A DNA stretch of 18,566 nt from NCBI GenBank assembly GCA_037147235.1, contig JBAWVO010000109.1, forward strand, positions 1 to 18,566, in the 5' to 3' direction. The notes under the pieces are model-generated. The model was not told the DNA's origin, did no database searches, and worked only from the letters and a program-made list of their open reading frames with translations. The DNA comes from JANXQG01 sp037147235. GTDB lineage: Bacteria; Planctomycetota; Planctomycetia; Pirellulales; Thermoguttaceae. Below are positions 1-6,045 of the stretch, piece after piece; positions within the stretch are counted from its first letter, which is position 1; every line of letters begins with the position of its first letter. Made by a program: the position numbers and the translations under genes.

Positions 1-59
1 GCCTTTAGCCAGGTTGGATTGTCCAACTGATCTACATCAGCTTATCTTGGCACACCCAT
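1..59 (-). pseudogene. 5' end of an island cistron with an early in-frame stop (continues off the window)
   Basis: On the minus strand an ATG at 57-59 follows a strong Shine-Dalgarno (AAGGAGTTACGTC-ATG), which overlaps the stop codon of the upstream gene. The reading is MGVPR, then TAA at 42-44, and the same frame stays open to the window edge as ADVDQLDNPTWLK. A good ribosome site with a frame that continues past the stop suggests a gene broken by a nonsense mutation. Alternatively, translation could begin downstream at the TTG of LDNPTWLK. Too little is visible to name the protein. It is the last visible member of the leftward island gene run. Confidence 0.4.
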
Positions 60-70
60 GACGTAACTCC

Positions 71-289
71 TTATTTTCGGACCAGTTTTTCGTTGCCGCC
101 TAGCAGCTTGCCTGGCTGCAACCGCTCGCCGACTCGTTCTACGTCGCCCTCGGCGTAGTGTGCCACGCCATTGATTACCAAGGCGGGTTGTGCGCCGATC
201 TCATCAAGTGCCCGTCTGACGGCCGCGTAGGGCCGCTGAAAGACCTGGCAGAGGTGGCCGACCGACTCAAGATGTTTGGTTGCTGTCAT
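71..289 (-). CDS. Small hypothetical protein of the integrated element (72 aa)
   Basis: I do not recognise a named family. The 72-residue product is basic and compact: a helical first half (HLCQVFQRPYAAVRRALDEIG), then a short beta-like stretch (ALVINGVAHYAEGDVERV). This resembles a small HTH protein of excisionase type, where a predicted recognition helix is followed by a short wing and a final helix. That is a weak resemblance only. No clear Shine-Dalgarno precedes the ATG. The stop codon TAA is embedded in the ribosome site of the next cistron (start at 59), so the two are probably co-transcribed. The gene lies among other small minus-strand island genes, and a function in element regulation is only a guess. 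Confidence 0.5.
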   Translation of the reverse strand: MTATKHLESVGHLCQVFQRPYAAVRRALDEIGAQPALVINGVAHYAEGDVERVGERLQPGKLLGGNEKLVRK

Positions 290-318
290 GTTTGAATTTT
301 ATCAATGTCCATCTGCGT

Positions 319-337
319 CTTGCCAGAATATGGCAAG
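319..337 (-). other. 7-bp hairpin directly after a stop codon
   Basis: CTTGCCA and TGGCAAG form a perfect 7-bp stem around a 5-nt loop. The hairpin starts immediately after the TAG stop (338-340) of the zinc-ribbon gene. No T-run follows on the minus strand, so it is not a convincing intrinsic terminator. It could be an mRNA processing or stability element between two cistrons. Confidence 0.4.
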
Positions 338-532
338 CTATTCGACAATTACGAAAAATCTGTGATTACACTCCTTGCACCATGTTCGGCGTGAAGTCGT
401 GCCGTCGTGCTGGTCCTGCGACCGCTTGGTTTCCAGGTCCGTGCTACCGCATACCGGACAGCGGGCGCGTTCGATATAGCAATATCGAAGCTCGTCTGCG
501 TCTTGCTGCTGGGTGGGGTTGGCCACGTTCAT
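338..532 (-). CDS. Small zinc-ribbon protein (64 aa)
   Basis: This short protein has two paired-cysteine knuckles, CPVC (C25, C28) and CKEC (C52, C55), separated by 23 residues. That is the classic layout of a four-cysteine zinc ribbon. Similar small proteins occur in phages and mobile elements as nucleic-acid-binding accessories; the target here is unknown. The ATG overlaps the TGA of the preceding gene (ATGA at 529-532), indicating translational coupling. A strong AGGAGG lies only one base from this ATG. It is better placed, 7 nt away, for the GTG at codon 3 (524-526), so the true start may be that GTG, which would shorten the protein by two residues. A hairpin follows the stop. Confidence 0.65.
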   Translation of the reverse strand: MNVANPTQQQDADELRYCYIERARCPVCGSTDLETKRSQDQHDGTTSRRTWCKECNHRFFVIVE

Positions 533-774
533 ACCTCCTCGTTTGGTTCATCGAGTGCTGATTCAAGCTCTTCGACCAACTCGCTAATAGGCCAGCCGCC
601 GCTAGCATCGGTTTCTGGATTACTGCCGTCCAAGAATGCGTTCCATCGGTCGTGTGCAAGCTCAAGGGCCTTTTGGATAGTTTCCCGATCCACTTGAATG
701 TTATCTGGTGACCAATTGAGACCCCAAATGATATTGGCTCGGAGTCCGCAGGCGAAGGGTCGCGTGGAGCGCAT
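529..774 (-). CDS. Hypothetical island protein, N-terminus probably replaced by an IS remnant
   Basis: The convincing part of this protein is residues from about 17 onward (IIWGLNWSPDNIQVDRETIQ and the acidic tail ELVEELESALDEPNEEV). It is acidic and helical and belongs to no family I recognise. The only in-frame ATG (772-774) lies inside DNA that reads on the plus strand as transposase, so the first 12-15 residues are antisense IS sequence. The gene was therefore most likely cut at its 5' end by the IS or by the deletion that removed the IS 5' half. It may still be translated as a chimera. Its TGA overlaps the next gene's ATG, showing the old operon arrangement. Confidence 0.45.
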   Translation of the reverse strand: MRSTRPFACGLRANIIWGLNWSPDNIQVDRETIQKALELAHDRWNAFLDGSNPETDASGGWPISELVEELESALDEPNEEV

Positions 775-1292
775 GAACAGAACACTTCAGGATCGGTTGG
801 TGAAGGCATTACGGCGTGCGAAGATCGGTGAATTGGAGGCGGCGAACCAATTTTTGGACGACGCATTTCTCGTGGATTTCAACGCACGCTTCGGCGTACC
901 GGCGGCGGCCGAGGACTGGCATCGCCCGTTGTCGGCTGCCACGGACTTGCCGCGTATCGTCTCGATTCAGGAGTCGCGTGTGGTAGCCAAGGACTGGACT
1001 TTGCGTTGGCGGAATCGCGTGATGCAATTGCCGCGTGAGACGGCCGAGTTTATTCGGAGCGGTCAGCGAGTGATAGTCTGCGAGCCGCTGGATGGCGTAC
1101 TGCGTGTGTTTGCTGGCGATCGCGAAGTGTCCTGGTCGCCGATCCTGAACCCACCGCAGCCGAAGCCGCTCAAGCGAAATGGTCCGACGGGTTCAAGCCA
1201 GGGGCAGAAGCCTGCCGCCAACCATCCTTGGCGTGGCCAGCGAAGAGTATCAGCACCATCGGAACCATCAGTCCCCCCCCTCCGGAGTCGAA

Positions 1293-1351
1293 AAAAGTGG
1301 CCCCCTCCACTGCGGCTCGCTAGCGCTCGCCTTGTGGAGGGGGCCACTTTT
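1293..1351. terminator. 18-bp perfect inverted repeat, bidirectional terminator or REP-like palindrome
   Basis: AAAAGTGGCCCCCTCCAC (1293-1310) and its exact reverse complement (1334-1351) flank a 23-nt loop. The loop contains a second partial palindrome around GCTAGC. The A-run on one side and the T-run on the other give a GC-rich stem followed by Ts on both strands, which suits an intrinsic terminator working in both directions. The GGCTCGCTAGCGCTCGCC core resembles GC-rich repeats I associate with planctomycete genomes (from memory, not checked), so it may be a dispersed REP/MITE-like element. It would end transcription from the integrase side before it reaches the genes at 59-774. Confidence 0.65.
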
Positions 1352-1378
1352 AGGTTAAATACATGTCACTACAGTAAT

Positions 1379-1420
1379 GGGACGTTTCTATTGGCGCGAA
1401 ACAGGGGACATTTCTATTGG
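1379..1420. repeat. Two direct repeats of an IS end (transposase-site type)
   Basis: GGGACGTTTCTATTGG (1379-1394) recurs as GGGACATTTCTATTGG (1405-1420), with 15 of 16 bases identical and starts 26 bp apart. They lie just beyond the 3' end of the transposase remnant, followed by TTGACAACACGG. Tandem copies of this type are typical of the ends of ISNCY/IS481-like elements, so this is read as the right end of the remnant IS. Confidence 0.55.
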
Positions 1421-1541
1421 TTGACAACACGGTCTTAGCCGTCCGGGGTTGCTTAGGGGCTGGTTTTAGCTTACAATCTGTCACAGTTGTTTCCTTTCTA
1501 TTTAGGCCAGTGTCTTCGCGGGGACCGGCCTTGTTGTTGGG

Positions 1542-1874
1542 TTAGGTAAAAAACTCGGTGACGTGGCTGGAAGATTTCCGAGTCTTGCGGATCGCCTTCA
1601 CTGGCGGCTTTGAAGTGCGCGATTCCTCGAAGGCAAGCCAGTCCTCGGCCTTGATCCTCCATCGCGGGCGGCCGGTGGGTCGAGTGGCATAGTTGACGGC
1701 GCGCAGTTCGCCGTTGCGAATCCAAGTCAGGATCTTTTCCGACTCGATACCCTTGACTCGGGCCAGTTCTGGGGGCGTGAAGTCCCGTTCGATCTCAATT
1801 TGCATGGGACCACATCCAATGAGATGGTCACGACAAGCGTGATCGGCGGGCTTGTGAGGCATGCGAGGCTTCAT
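1542..1874 (-). CDS. Excisionase-like HTH protein (110 aa)
   Basis: The core DFTPPELARVKGIESEKILT..WIRNGELRAVN followed by GRPRWRIKAEDWLAFEESR is the MerR-like winged HTH of the excisionase/HTH_17 family: a helix-turn-helix, a short wing, then a W-x-x-F helix. A basic tail (KAIRKTRKSSSH) follows. The chosen ATG (1872-1874) overlaps the TGA of the upstream gene (ATGA) and has a good ribosome site (GGAGGTGCCAA-ATG). A shorter start at 1805 (MQIEIERDF) would give 87 residues but lacks a ribosome site. Together with its neighbour it probably controls excision or element transcription, as Xis-type proteins do. Confidence 0.7.
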   Translation of the reverse strand: MKPRMPHKPADHACRDHLIGCGPMQIEIERDFTPPELARVKGIESEKILTWIRNGELRAVNYATRPTGRPRWRIKAEDWLAFEESRTSKPPVKAIRKTRKSSSHVTEFFT

Positions 1875-2068
1875 TTGGCACCTCCTGCCGTCGCCGGTCG
1901 CTTCAGAGATTCGACCCAATGACGAAGGTCGCTAGCGTCAAAGCGGGTCTCGTTGCCAGGGAATTTAACGCTTGGAAGAATCCCCTTGTTGGCAAGTCTC
2001 ATGACTTGCCTTGGGGTCAAGCTTAAAAGTTCCGCCGCTTCACAGTCGGTAAGAAGTGTTGTTTCCAT
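1871..2068 (-). CDS. Excisionase family DNA-binding protein (65 aa)
   Basis: This is a typical HTH_17/excisionase domain spanning almost the whole protein: DCEAAELLSLTPRQVMRLAN forms the helix-turn-helix, GILPSVKFPGNETRF the wing, and DASDLRHWVESL the closing helix. Such proteins bind near attachment sites or promoters and direct recombinases toward excision. The integrase of the same element lies about 1.1 kb upstream on the same strand. The ribosome site is weak (TTAGGTC-ATG). The stop codon is coupled to the next HTH gene by ATGA. Two HTH proteins side by side suggest one Xis and one regulator; which is which cannot be told from sequence. Confidence 0.75.
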   Translation of the reverse strand: METTLLTDCEAAELLSLTPRQVMRLANKGILPSVKFPGNETRFDASDLRHWVESLKRPATAGGAK

Positions 2069-2151
2069 GACCTAATTGTTGCAAAATAATTGGGTACAGA
2101 AACGCAGGACAAGGTCGGGAAACGTGGGTACAACGGGGGACATTTTTTTCA

Positions 2152-2420
2152 CTACTTCTTTTTTCGGCACTTCCGCACGGGTTTGACGGGGTTTTGCGGG
2201 GTACGCTTTTTCAACTGCCGTTTGATTGCCATCGCAACCGAAGCCTTCGCAATTACGTTTGGACTATCGGGGCAGATTGCTGCCCGATCGGCCGTTTGCA
2301 TCGCCCTCCACGCTGCATAGATCTTTGCGGGCTTGTGGTAGGTGTCGGTGCCAATCGCTTCGTATTGTTGCAAGAACCAAGCATCTCTCGGGGCAATGCC
2401 GCTTCCGTTGCCTCGGTTGG
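2152..2420 (-). pseudogene. 3' segment of a frame-disrupted island gene
   Basis: The frame reading IAPRDAWFLQQYEAIGTDTY then HKPAKIYAAWRAM and a lysine-rich end (KCRKKK) looks like real protein: a compact tryptophan- and tyrosine-bearing helix region and a basic C-terminus. It has no good start: the ATG at 2371-2373 is in mid-domain with no ribosome site, and the frame is closed upstream by a TAA near 2424. The adjacent frame (2253-2852) carries the upstream part up to about SKEPTEATEAALPRE and then turns into unlikely sequence. The simplest reading is a one-base frameshift between about 2375 and 2420. I do not recognise the family. Confidence 0.45.
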
Positions 2421-2852
2421 TTCTTTACTGCCAGGGGGCTTCTCGGAAGCCGCTGCCGCCTTGGCCCACGCCAACAGCACCCGCAGTTGGTGCTTAGACA
2501 TTTCCTCTCCATCCGCCTCGTCGCCAATCGGGGGCAACGATACGACATCCAACGGAGCTAAATTGTTGGTCGGGGGGCACGGTGCGATGCCCCACGGGCA
2601 TGACATGTCGGCCGGTTGCGCCGGAATCTTAGGCATTACCGACTCGGCCGCCATTTGGGCCGCCCGGGCAATGCCGACCGCTTGGGGCTGAATTACCTCA
2701 ATCCAACCTGATCCGCTTCGCATCCCCGGCCGCCAGGCATCAAACGGCTCAACCTGCAACCAGTATTCGGTTAAGGCATATTCCACCACCCGCCAGGCCG
2801 AAGCGGCATTAAACTGTCGCTCGTGATCAGTCCGCCCAATTGCGCCAACCAT
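2253..2852 (-). pseudogene. Middle segment of the frame-disrupted island gene
   Basis: The credible part runs from WRVVEYALTEYWLQVEPFDA through a proline-rich linker to MSKHQLRVLLAWAKAAAASE and KEPTEATEA. The final ~45 residues (from about 2390 down) look like out-of-frame sequence, while the other frame continues sensibly. Its ATG at 2850-2852 lies inside the preceding gene, giving an 82-bp overlap, and has no clear ribosome site. The first ~17 residues are also poorly protein-like. So this may be the middle third of one gene that began at 3136 and shifted frame near 2810. Alternatively it is a separate overlapping gene. No recognised domain. Confidence 0.4.
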
Positions 2853-3136
2853 CGCGTTAGATCTTCGCGACGCAACCAGCTTTCATGTTTTTTGCGGGGG
2901 CCTTCATAGCCGAAGGGCAGACTTTCCACGCTCTGCCCACCAGCCCGGATAACTGCCTCCGCCAGTGCTACGGCCGCCAGTGCTACGGCCCTCGTTACAG
3001 GGCTAGGGCCGTAGTCACTCTTAATCCGAATCAGCCGCACGGCCATATCAAAATACTCTCGCACATCGGCCGCCGGCTCGGCAGGTAGGCCACATGCTCG
3101 CAATAATTTCGCGTCGTTGTCAATGTCTTCGCTCAT
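2771..3136 (-). CDS. Hypothetical protein coupled to the integrase (121 aa as read)
   Basis: The start is well supported: AAGGAGG lies 7 nt before the ATG (3134-3136), which overlaps the integrase TGA (ATGA), so the two are translationally coupled. The protein is helical: DAKLLRACGLPAEPAADVRE, then VRLIRIKSDYGPSPVTRAV and ALAAVALAEAVIRAGG, then a basic WLRREDLTRWLAQLGG. I know no family for it. The last ~17 residues before the TAA are less convincing than the alternative frame, so it may once have continued into the segment at 2253-2852. A 15-bp tandem duplication (2961-2990) encodes AVALA twice. Its placement suggests a role linked to the element's recombination or replication, which is inference. 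Confidence 0.6.
   Translation of the reverse strand: MSEDIDNDAKLLRACGLPAEPAADVREYFDMAVRLIRIKSDYGPSPVTRAVALAAVALAEAVIRAGGQSVESLPFGYEGPRKKHESWLRREDLTRWLAQLGGLITSDSLMPLRPGGWWNMP
2961..2990. repeat. 15-bp perfect tandem duplication inside a coding region
   Basis: GCCAGTGCTACGGCC occurs twice back to back (2961-2975 and 2976-2990) and is in frame with the minus-strand gene, encoding AVALA-AVALA. The unit is a multiple of three, so the frame is kept. It could be a recent slippage duplication and a useful strain marker. Confidence 0.75.
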
Positions 3137-4314
3137 GCCACTGCCTCCTTCGCCACGGGCCAGAGCCAAACATGGATCGTATCCGCCACAGCCTCCAGGC
3201 GTGCGTCTTCGATGTCCAGGCGGTAAACGGATGCCATATCGCCCCGTGAGTGACCCATGACGGCATCGACAGCCACTTGGTCTTTGCAGGCACCGCCGAT
3301 GGTCTCGGTCATTCTGCGCAGCGAATAGAAGCTGGCACCGCCGGTGATCCCGATCTTTCTGAACAAAAGCCTGGATAGGATAGACACGGCATCGCGCAAT
3401 GCGCTTTTCGACGGATCGGGGATCTCCTGTTTTTTCCATCGCACCCAGGGTTCGCCACACTTGGTCAGAAACACCAGATCGGCGTTCGCTGCATCATTAG
3501 GCGTGCGTCGGACGGCGATCGCCTCTCGCAGGGCCTCCACTGTCTCCGGCCATAGCTTGCCGCGACGGGGCACGCCCGTTTTGGGACGTGGGTGGTTGTG
3601 CCAGCCGCTTTCCAGGTCAATAGCTTGAAAGCTAAGAGTCGCGCAGTCGTTGTTTCCAAACCCACAGTTGATACCCAGCAAAATCATTGCCTTCAGATAA
3701 ACGCTGGCCTCGGCGAGCAATGCATGAATCTGCTTGGCGGTGAGCAGTCGGGCCTCTTTTTTGGCGTTGCGGTCCTTTTGCTGGTTCTTCGCGCTGGGGG
3801 CCTTTAACGCACTACCAAAGCGAACAGGACGGTCGATCAGGCCCTCATTGTAGGCGAAGTTAAACAGGGCACGCACGCGCCGTGTTACGCCACTACGCGA
3901 CTCCATGCCAAGCCCCTTGAACGCCACGGCGCGAACGGTCTCGAAGTCTTCGGTTCGCAGGTCATTCACAACCCGCTGCTTGCCGAACACGCGAAGAAGC
4001 ATCTCGCATGTGTGATAATAACCATAGAATGTGCGAGGAGACAACTCACCGCAGTTCTCTAGTGTTTTCTTGGCGGCCAGGAAGCGATTCGCTAGAGCCA
4101 CGACGGTCAAGCCCTCAGTCTTCGGCCGTGGCGTTCTACCAGCCAGCAGTTCGTCCTTCTGCTCTAACCACTTGGTCAGGGCGGCATCTGGGTCTTCCCA
4201 CTTCCCAAAGTAGACGAGCTTCTGCCAAATCTTCTTGGCCCATCGGCCATTGTTGTGGGCGAAAAGTGGGAAGTCGGGATAGGGTTTCTTCGGCTTCGTG
4301 GTAGAATTGAGCAT
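3133..4314 (-). CDS. Tyrosine recombinase / phage-type integrase (393 aa)
   Basis: This site-specific recombinase should integrate and excise the element. The N-terminal half holds an arm-type domain (PDFPLFAHNNGRWAKKI) and a SAM-like core-binding domain (LTVVALANRFLAAKK...LRTEDFETVRA). The C-terminal catalytic domain shows the beta-hairpin lysine K245 (RPKTGVPRR), box II Y330-S-L-R333, box III H355 in VMGH, and the nucleophile Y364 nine residues later (SVYRLD). The usual box I arginine is not visible: the expected G-L-R-x-x-E is G-F-G-N-N-D, with G220 in its place. The usual box II histidine is Y330. The start at 4314 is chosen for its ribosome site (GGAGG, 7 nt from ATG). An ATG at 4362 would add 16 residues without one. 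The TGA is coupled to the next gene. Confidence 0.9.
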   Translation of the reverse strand: MLNSTTKPKKPYPDFPLFAHNNGRWAKKIWQKLVYFGKWEDPDAALTKWLEQKDELLAGRTPRPKTEGLTVVALANRFLAAKKTLENCGELSPRTFYGYYHTCEMLLRVFGKQRVVNDLRTEDFETVRAVAFKGLGMESRSGVTRRVRALFNFAYNEGLIDRPVRFGSALKAPSAKNQQKDRNAKKEARLLTAKQIHALLAEASVYLKAMILLGINCGFGNNDCATLSFQAIDLESGWHNHPRPKTGVPRRGKLWPETVEALREAIAVRRTPNDAANADLVFLTKCGEPWVRWKKQEIPDPSKSALRDAVSILSRLLFRKIGITGGASFYSLRRMTETIGGACKDQVAVDAVMGHSRGDMASVYRLDIEDARLEAVADTIHVWLWPVAKEAVA

Positions 4315-4386
4315 GTCGCTGCCTCCAGTAAAGGTTGGTGACCAAGCCCTCGGTGACTCCAATCACGCGGGGATATTTTGCTTCTT

Positions 4387-4423
4387 CCCGTCATTCCACC
4401 CACAATAGTGGAGTCATAACGGG
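4387..4423. promoter_or_regulatory. Interrupted hairpin upstream of the integrase
   Basis: CCCGT (4387-4391) pairs with ACGGG (4419-4423), and inside it TCCAC (4395-4399) pairs with GTGGA (4408-4412) around an 8-nt loop. It lies in the 206-bp space between the divergent integrase and exonuclease genes, about 70 bp before the integrase start. It could be an operator, an arm site for recombination proteins, or chance. The rest of the gap has no gene. Confidence 0.3.
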
Positions 4424-4445
4424 TGTCAAAGCAGATTATGGCCTA

Positions 4446-4495
4446 TCGTATCGTCAGTCTAAAAACGAGTCAATACATCGTGTTTTACGATACGA
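4446..4495. promoter_or_regulatory. Perfect 9-bp inverted repeat between integrase and exonuclease
   Basis: TCGTATCGT (4446-4454) and its exact reverse complement ACGATACGA (4487-4495) are separated by 32 bp, close to three helical turns, and sit in AT-richer DNA between divergently transcribed genes. This arrangement fits a dimeric regulator or recombinase arm sites. It lies at the probable right boundary of the element, so the attachment site could be close by. No duplicated core is visible because the left end is outside the window. Confidence 0.45.
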
Positions 4496-4520
4496 AAGGA
4501 ATTAGCAGGAAAGAGAGAAT

Positions 4521-5048
4521 ATGACTTACATCATGGTCGATATTGAAGCCAACGGTCCGATCCCGGGCGACTACTCGATGGTCTGCTTCGGGGCCATCGT
4601 TGTCGAGCCAACCTTGAATAGAACATTTTACGGCAAGCTCAAACCGATCTCCGACCGCTGGCTACCGGAGGCATTGCAGGTCGCGGGCTTCAGCCACAAC
4701 GAGACGCTGGAGTTCGACGATCCCAAGACCGTAATGCAACAGTTCGCCGATTGGGTTGTAAAGGTCAACGAGGTACATCGGCCGATGTTCATCTCCGACA
4801 ACAACGGTTTCGACTGGCAGTTCATCAACTGGTATTTCCATCATTTTCTCGGTCAAAACCCCTTTGGGCATAGTTCGCATAATCTCGGCTCGCTCTACAA
4901 GGGCGTGGCGAAGGATATGTTTGCCACATTCAAGTATCTGCGCAAAACCCGGCACACGCACAACCCAGTAGACGACGCCCGCGGCAATGCCGAGGCATTG
5001 TTGCAGATCAAGGAAAAGCACGGGTTGAAGATCAATTTTGTAGGATGA
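4521..5048 (+). CDS. DEDDh-family 3'-5' exonuclease (175 aa)
   Basis: This is a DnaQ/RNase-T-fold exonuclease that should remove nucleotides from 3' ends of RNA or single-stranded DNA using two metal ions. The Exo motifs are in order: D7 and E9 (MVDIEANGP), D98 (ISDNNGFDWQF), and H147 with D152 (HTHNPVDDARGNAEAL), which makes the DEDDh signature complete. At 175 residues it is a bare catalytic domain with no polymerase or helicase attached, like stand-alone exoribonucleases. A purine-rich stretch (AGGAAAGAGAGAAT) precedes the ATG. It is divergent from the integrase and 34 bp before the CapA-like gene. Whether it belongs to the island or to the chromosome is unclear. Substrate cannot be told from sequence. 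Confidence 0.85.
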   Translation: MTYIMVDIEANGPIPGDYSMVCFGAIVVEPTLNRTFYGKLKPISDRWLPEALQVAGFSHNETLEFDDPKTVMQQFADWVVKVNEVHRPMFISDNNGFDWQFINWYFHHFLGQNPFGHSSHNLGSLYKGVAKDMFATFKYLRKTRHTHNPVDDARGNAEALLQIKEKHGLKINFVG

Positions 5049-5082
5049 TTATATCACGGTCCTCTCACGGGAGTGTTCGCTC

Positions 5083-6042
5083 ATGACGAAGTATTTTTCT
5101 ACGGTGATTATTGCCGCAATCTGTTTTTTGCTTAGCCAAGCACAACTCTCGGCGGCCGATGCCCTGCGAGACGACTGCGTCGTGCGGATCACATTTGTCG
5201 GCGACGTCTGTTTCGACGGTAACCCGGGCCATTCGGTGACCCGTGGCGAGGATCCCTTCGCCGCCGTCGCCAGCGTGCTCAAGGATACTGACCTAGCGGT
5301 GGCTAACCTTGAATGTGCGGTTCCTACTGCAGGTGAAAGAAGTCCAAATCGATTCTCGTTCAAAGCACCGACAGAATGCGTGCCCGTGCTCAAGCGATAC
5401 TTCTCGGCCGTGAACGTGGCCAACAATCACGCGGGCGACTGGGGCAAGGAGGGGTTTGCCAGCGAGTTGGATGTGCTGGAACGGGAAAAGCTACCCTATT
5501 TCGGCGGTGGGCGAAACCTCGAGCAGGCACGGCGACCGGTGATTCTCACCTCGCACGGCCGACGGATTGCGCTGTTGGGCTACTGCGATTATCCGCCTCG
5601 GCGTTATGCGGCTAGCCCCAACACCCCCGGCACTGCCTGGCTGATTGAAAACGATGTGCTGGCCGACATCCGCACCGCGCGAACACATTACAAAGCCGAC
5701 ACAGTCATCCCTTTTCTGCACTGGGGCACCGAGCATGTGCCGATGCCGGAGGATTATCAGGTCAAACTCGCGAGAAAGATGATCGATGCTGGGGCCGACG
5801 CCGTGATCGGCACTCATCCACACATTCCGCAGACGGTCGATTGGTATCGCGGCAAGCCGATCGTTTACAGCCTCGGCAATTTTGTCTTCAACTACTACCC
5901 CTACGACCCACCAACCTATTTTGGCTGGATCGTCCGATTGACGATCGGCAAGGCTGGCGACATCGAGATGAAGACGACTGTCGTGAAGATCGAGCCGACC
6001 GGCTTGCCACGATTGGTAACAGAGAAAGATAAGATAAACTGA
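5083..6042 (+). CDS. Secreted CapA-family metallophosphatase-like protein (319 aa)
   Basis: The protein has a signal peptide (hydrophobic residues 7-22, likely cleavage after LSAA), then a PGA_cap/CapA domain. Motifs characteristic of this metallophosphatase-fold family are present: GDVCFDG (D41), NLECAV (E77), VANNHAGDWG (N115, H116), FLHWGTEH (H213, H218) and GTHPHIPQ (H245, H247), then YSLGNFVFN. CapA proteins act in poly-gamma-glutamate capsule synthesis, but most bacterial members are uncharacterised envelope proteins, and no other capsule genes are nearby. The gene has a fair ribosome site (GGGAG, 9 nt from ATG). It probably shares a transcript with the exonuclease. It ends 3 bp from the convergent FGE-like gene, leaving no room for a terminator between them. 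Confidence 0.85.
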   Translation: MTKYFSTVIIAAICFLLSQAQLSAADALRDDCVVRITFVGDVCFDGNPGHSVTRGEDPFAAVASVLKDTDLAVANLECAVPTAGERSPNRFSFKAPTECVPVLKRYFSAVNVANNHAGDWGKEGFASELDVLEREKLPYFGGGRNLEQARRPVILTSHGRRIALLGYCDYPPRRYAASPNTPGTAWLIENDVLADIRTARTHYKADTVIPFLHWGTEHVPMPEDYQVKLARKMIDAGADAVIGTHPHIPQTVDWYRGKPIVYSLGNFVFNYYPYDPPTYFGWIVRLTIGKAGDIEMKTTVVKIEPTGLPRLVTEKDKIN

Positions 6043-6045
6043 ACC

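Larger units (their letters stand above)
728..1438 (+). pseudogene. 5'-truncated ISNCY-type transposase (C-terminal part)
   Basis: The reading ARSPQAKGRVERMNRTLQDR, starting near 737, is the hallmark of the integrase-like DDE catalytic core of ISNCY-type transposases. The glutamate in GRVER is the last acid of the DDE triad. Downstream residues (VDFNARFGVPAAAEDWHRPL, then a beta-rich C-terminal domain to about 1237) match the usual C-terminal half. The two catalytic aspartates and the N-terminal HTH are absent, and upstream DNA belongs to an oppositely oriented island gene, so this is a 5'-deleted remnant that cannot transpose. After HPWRG near 1237 the frame runs on through a palindrome and the IS end to a stop at 1436-1438. 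The last ~65 residues are probably not native. Confidence 0.75.

Noticed and set aside
2090..2373. Plus-strand open frames over 2090-2691
   Set aside because: Phenylalanine- and cysteine-rich shadows of the minus-strand island gene, with no ribosome sites.
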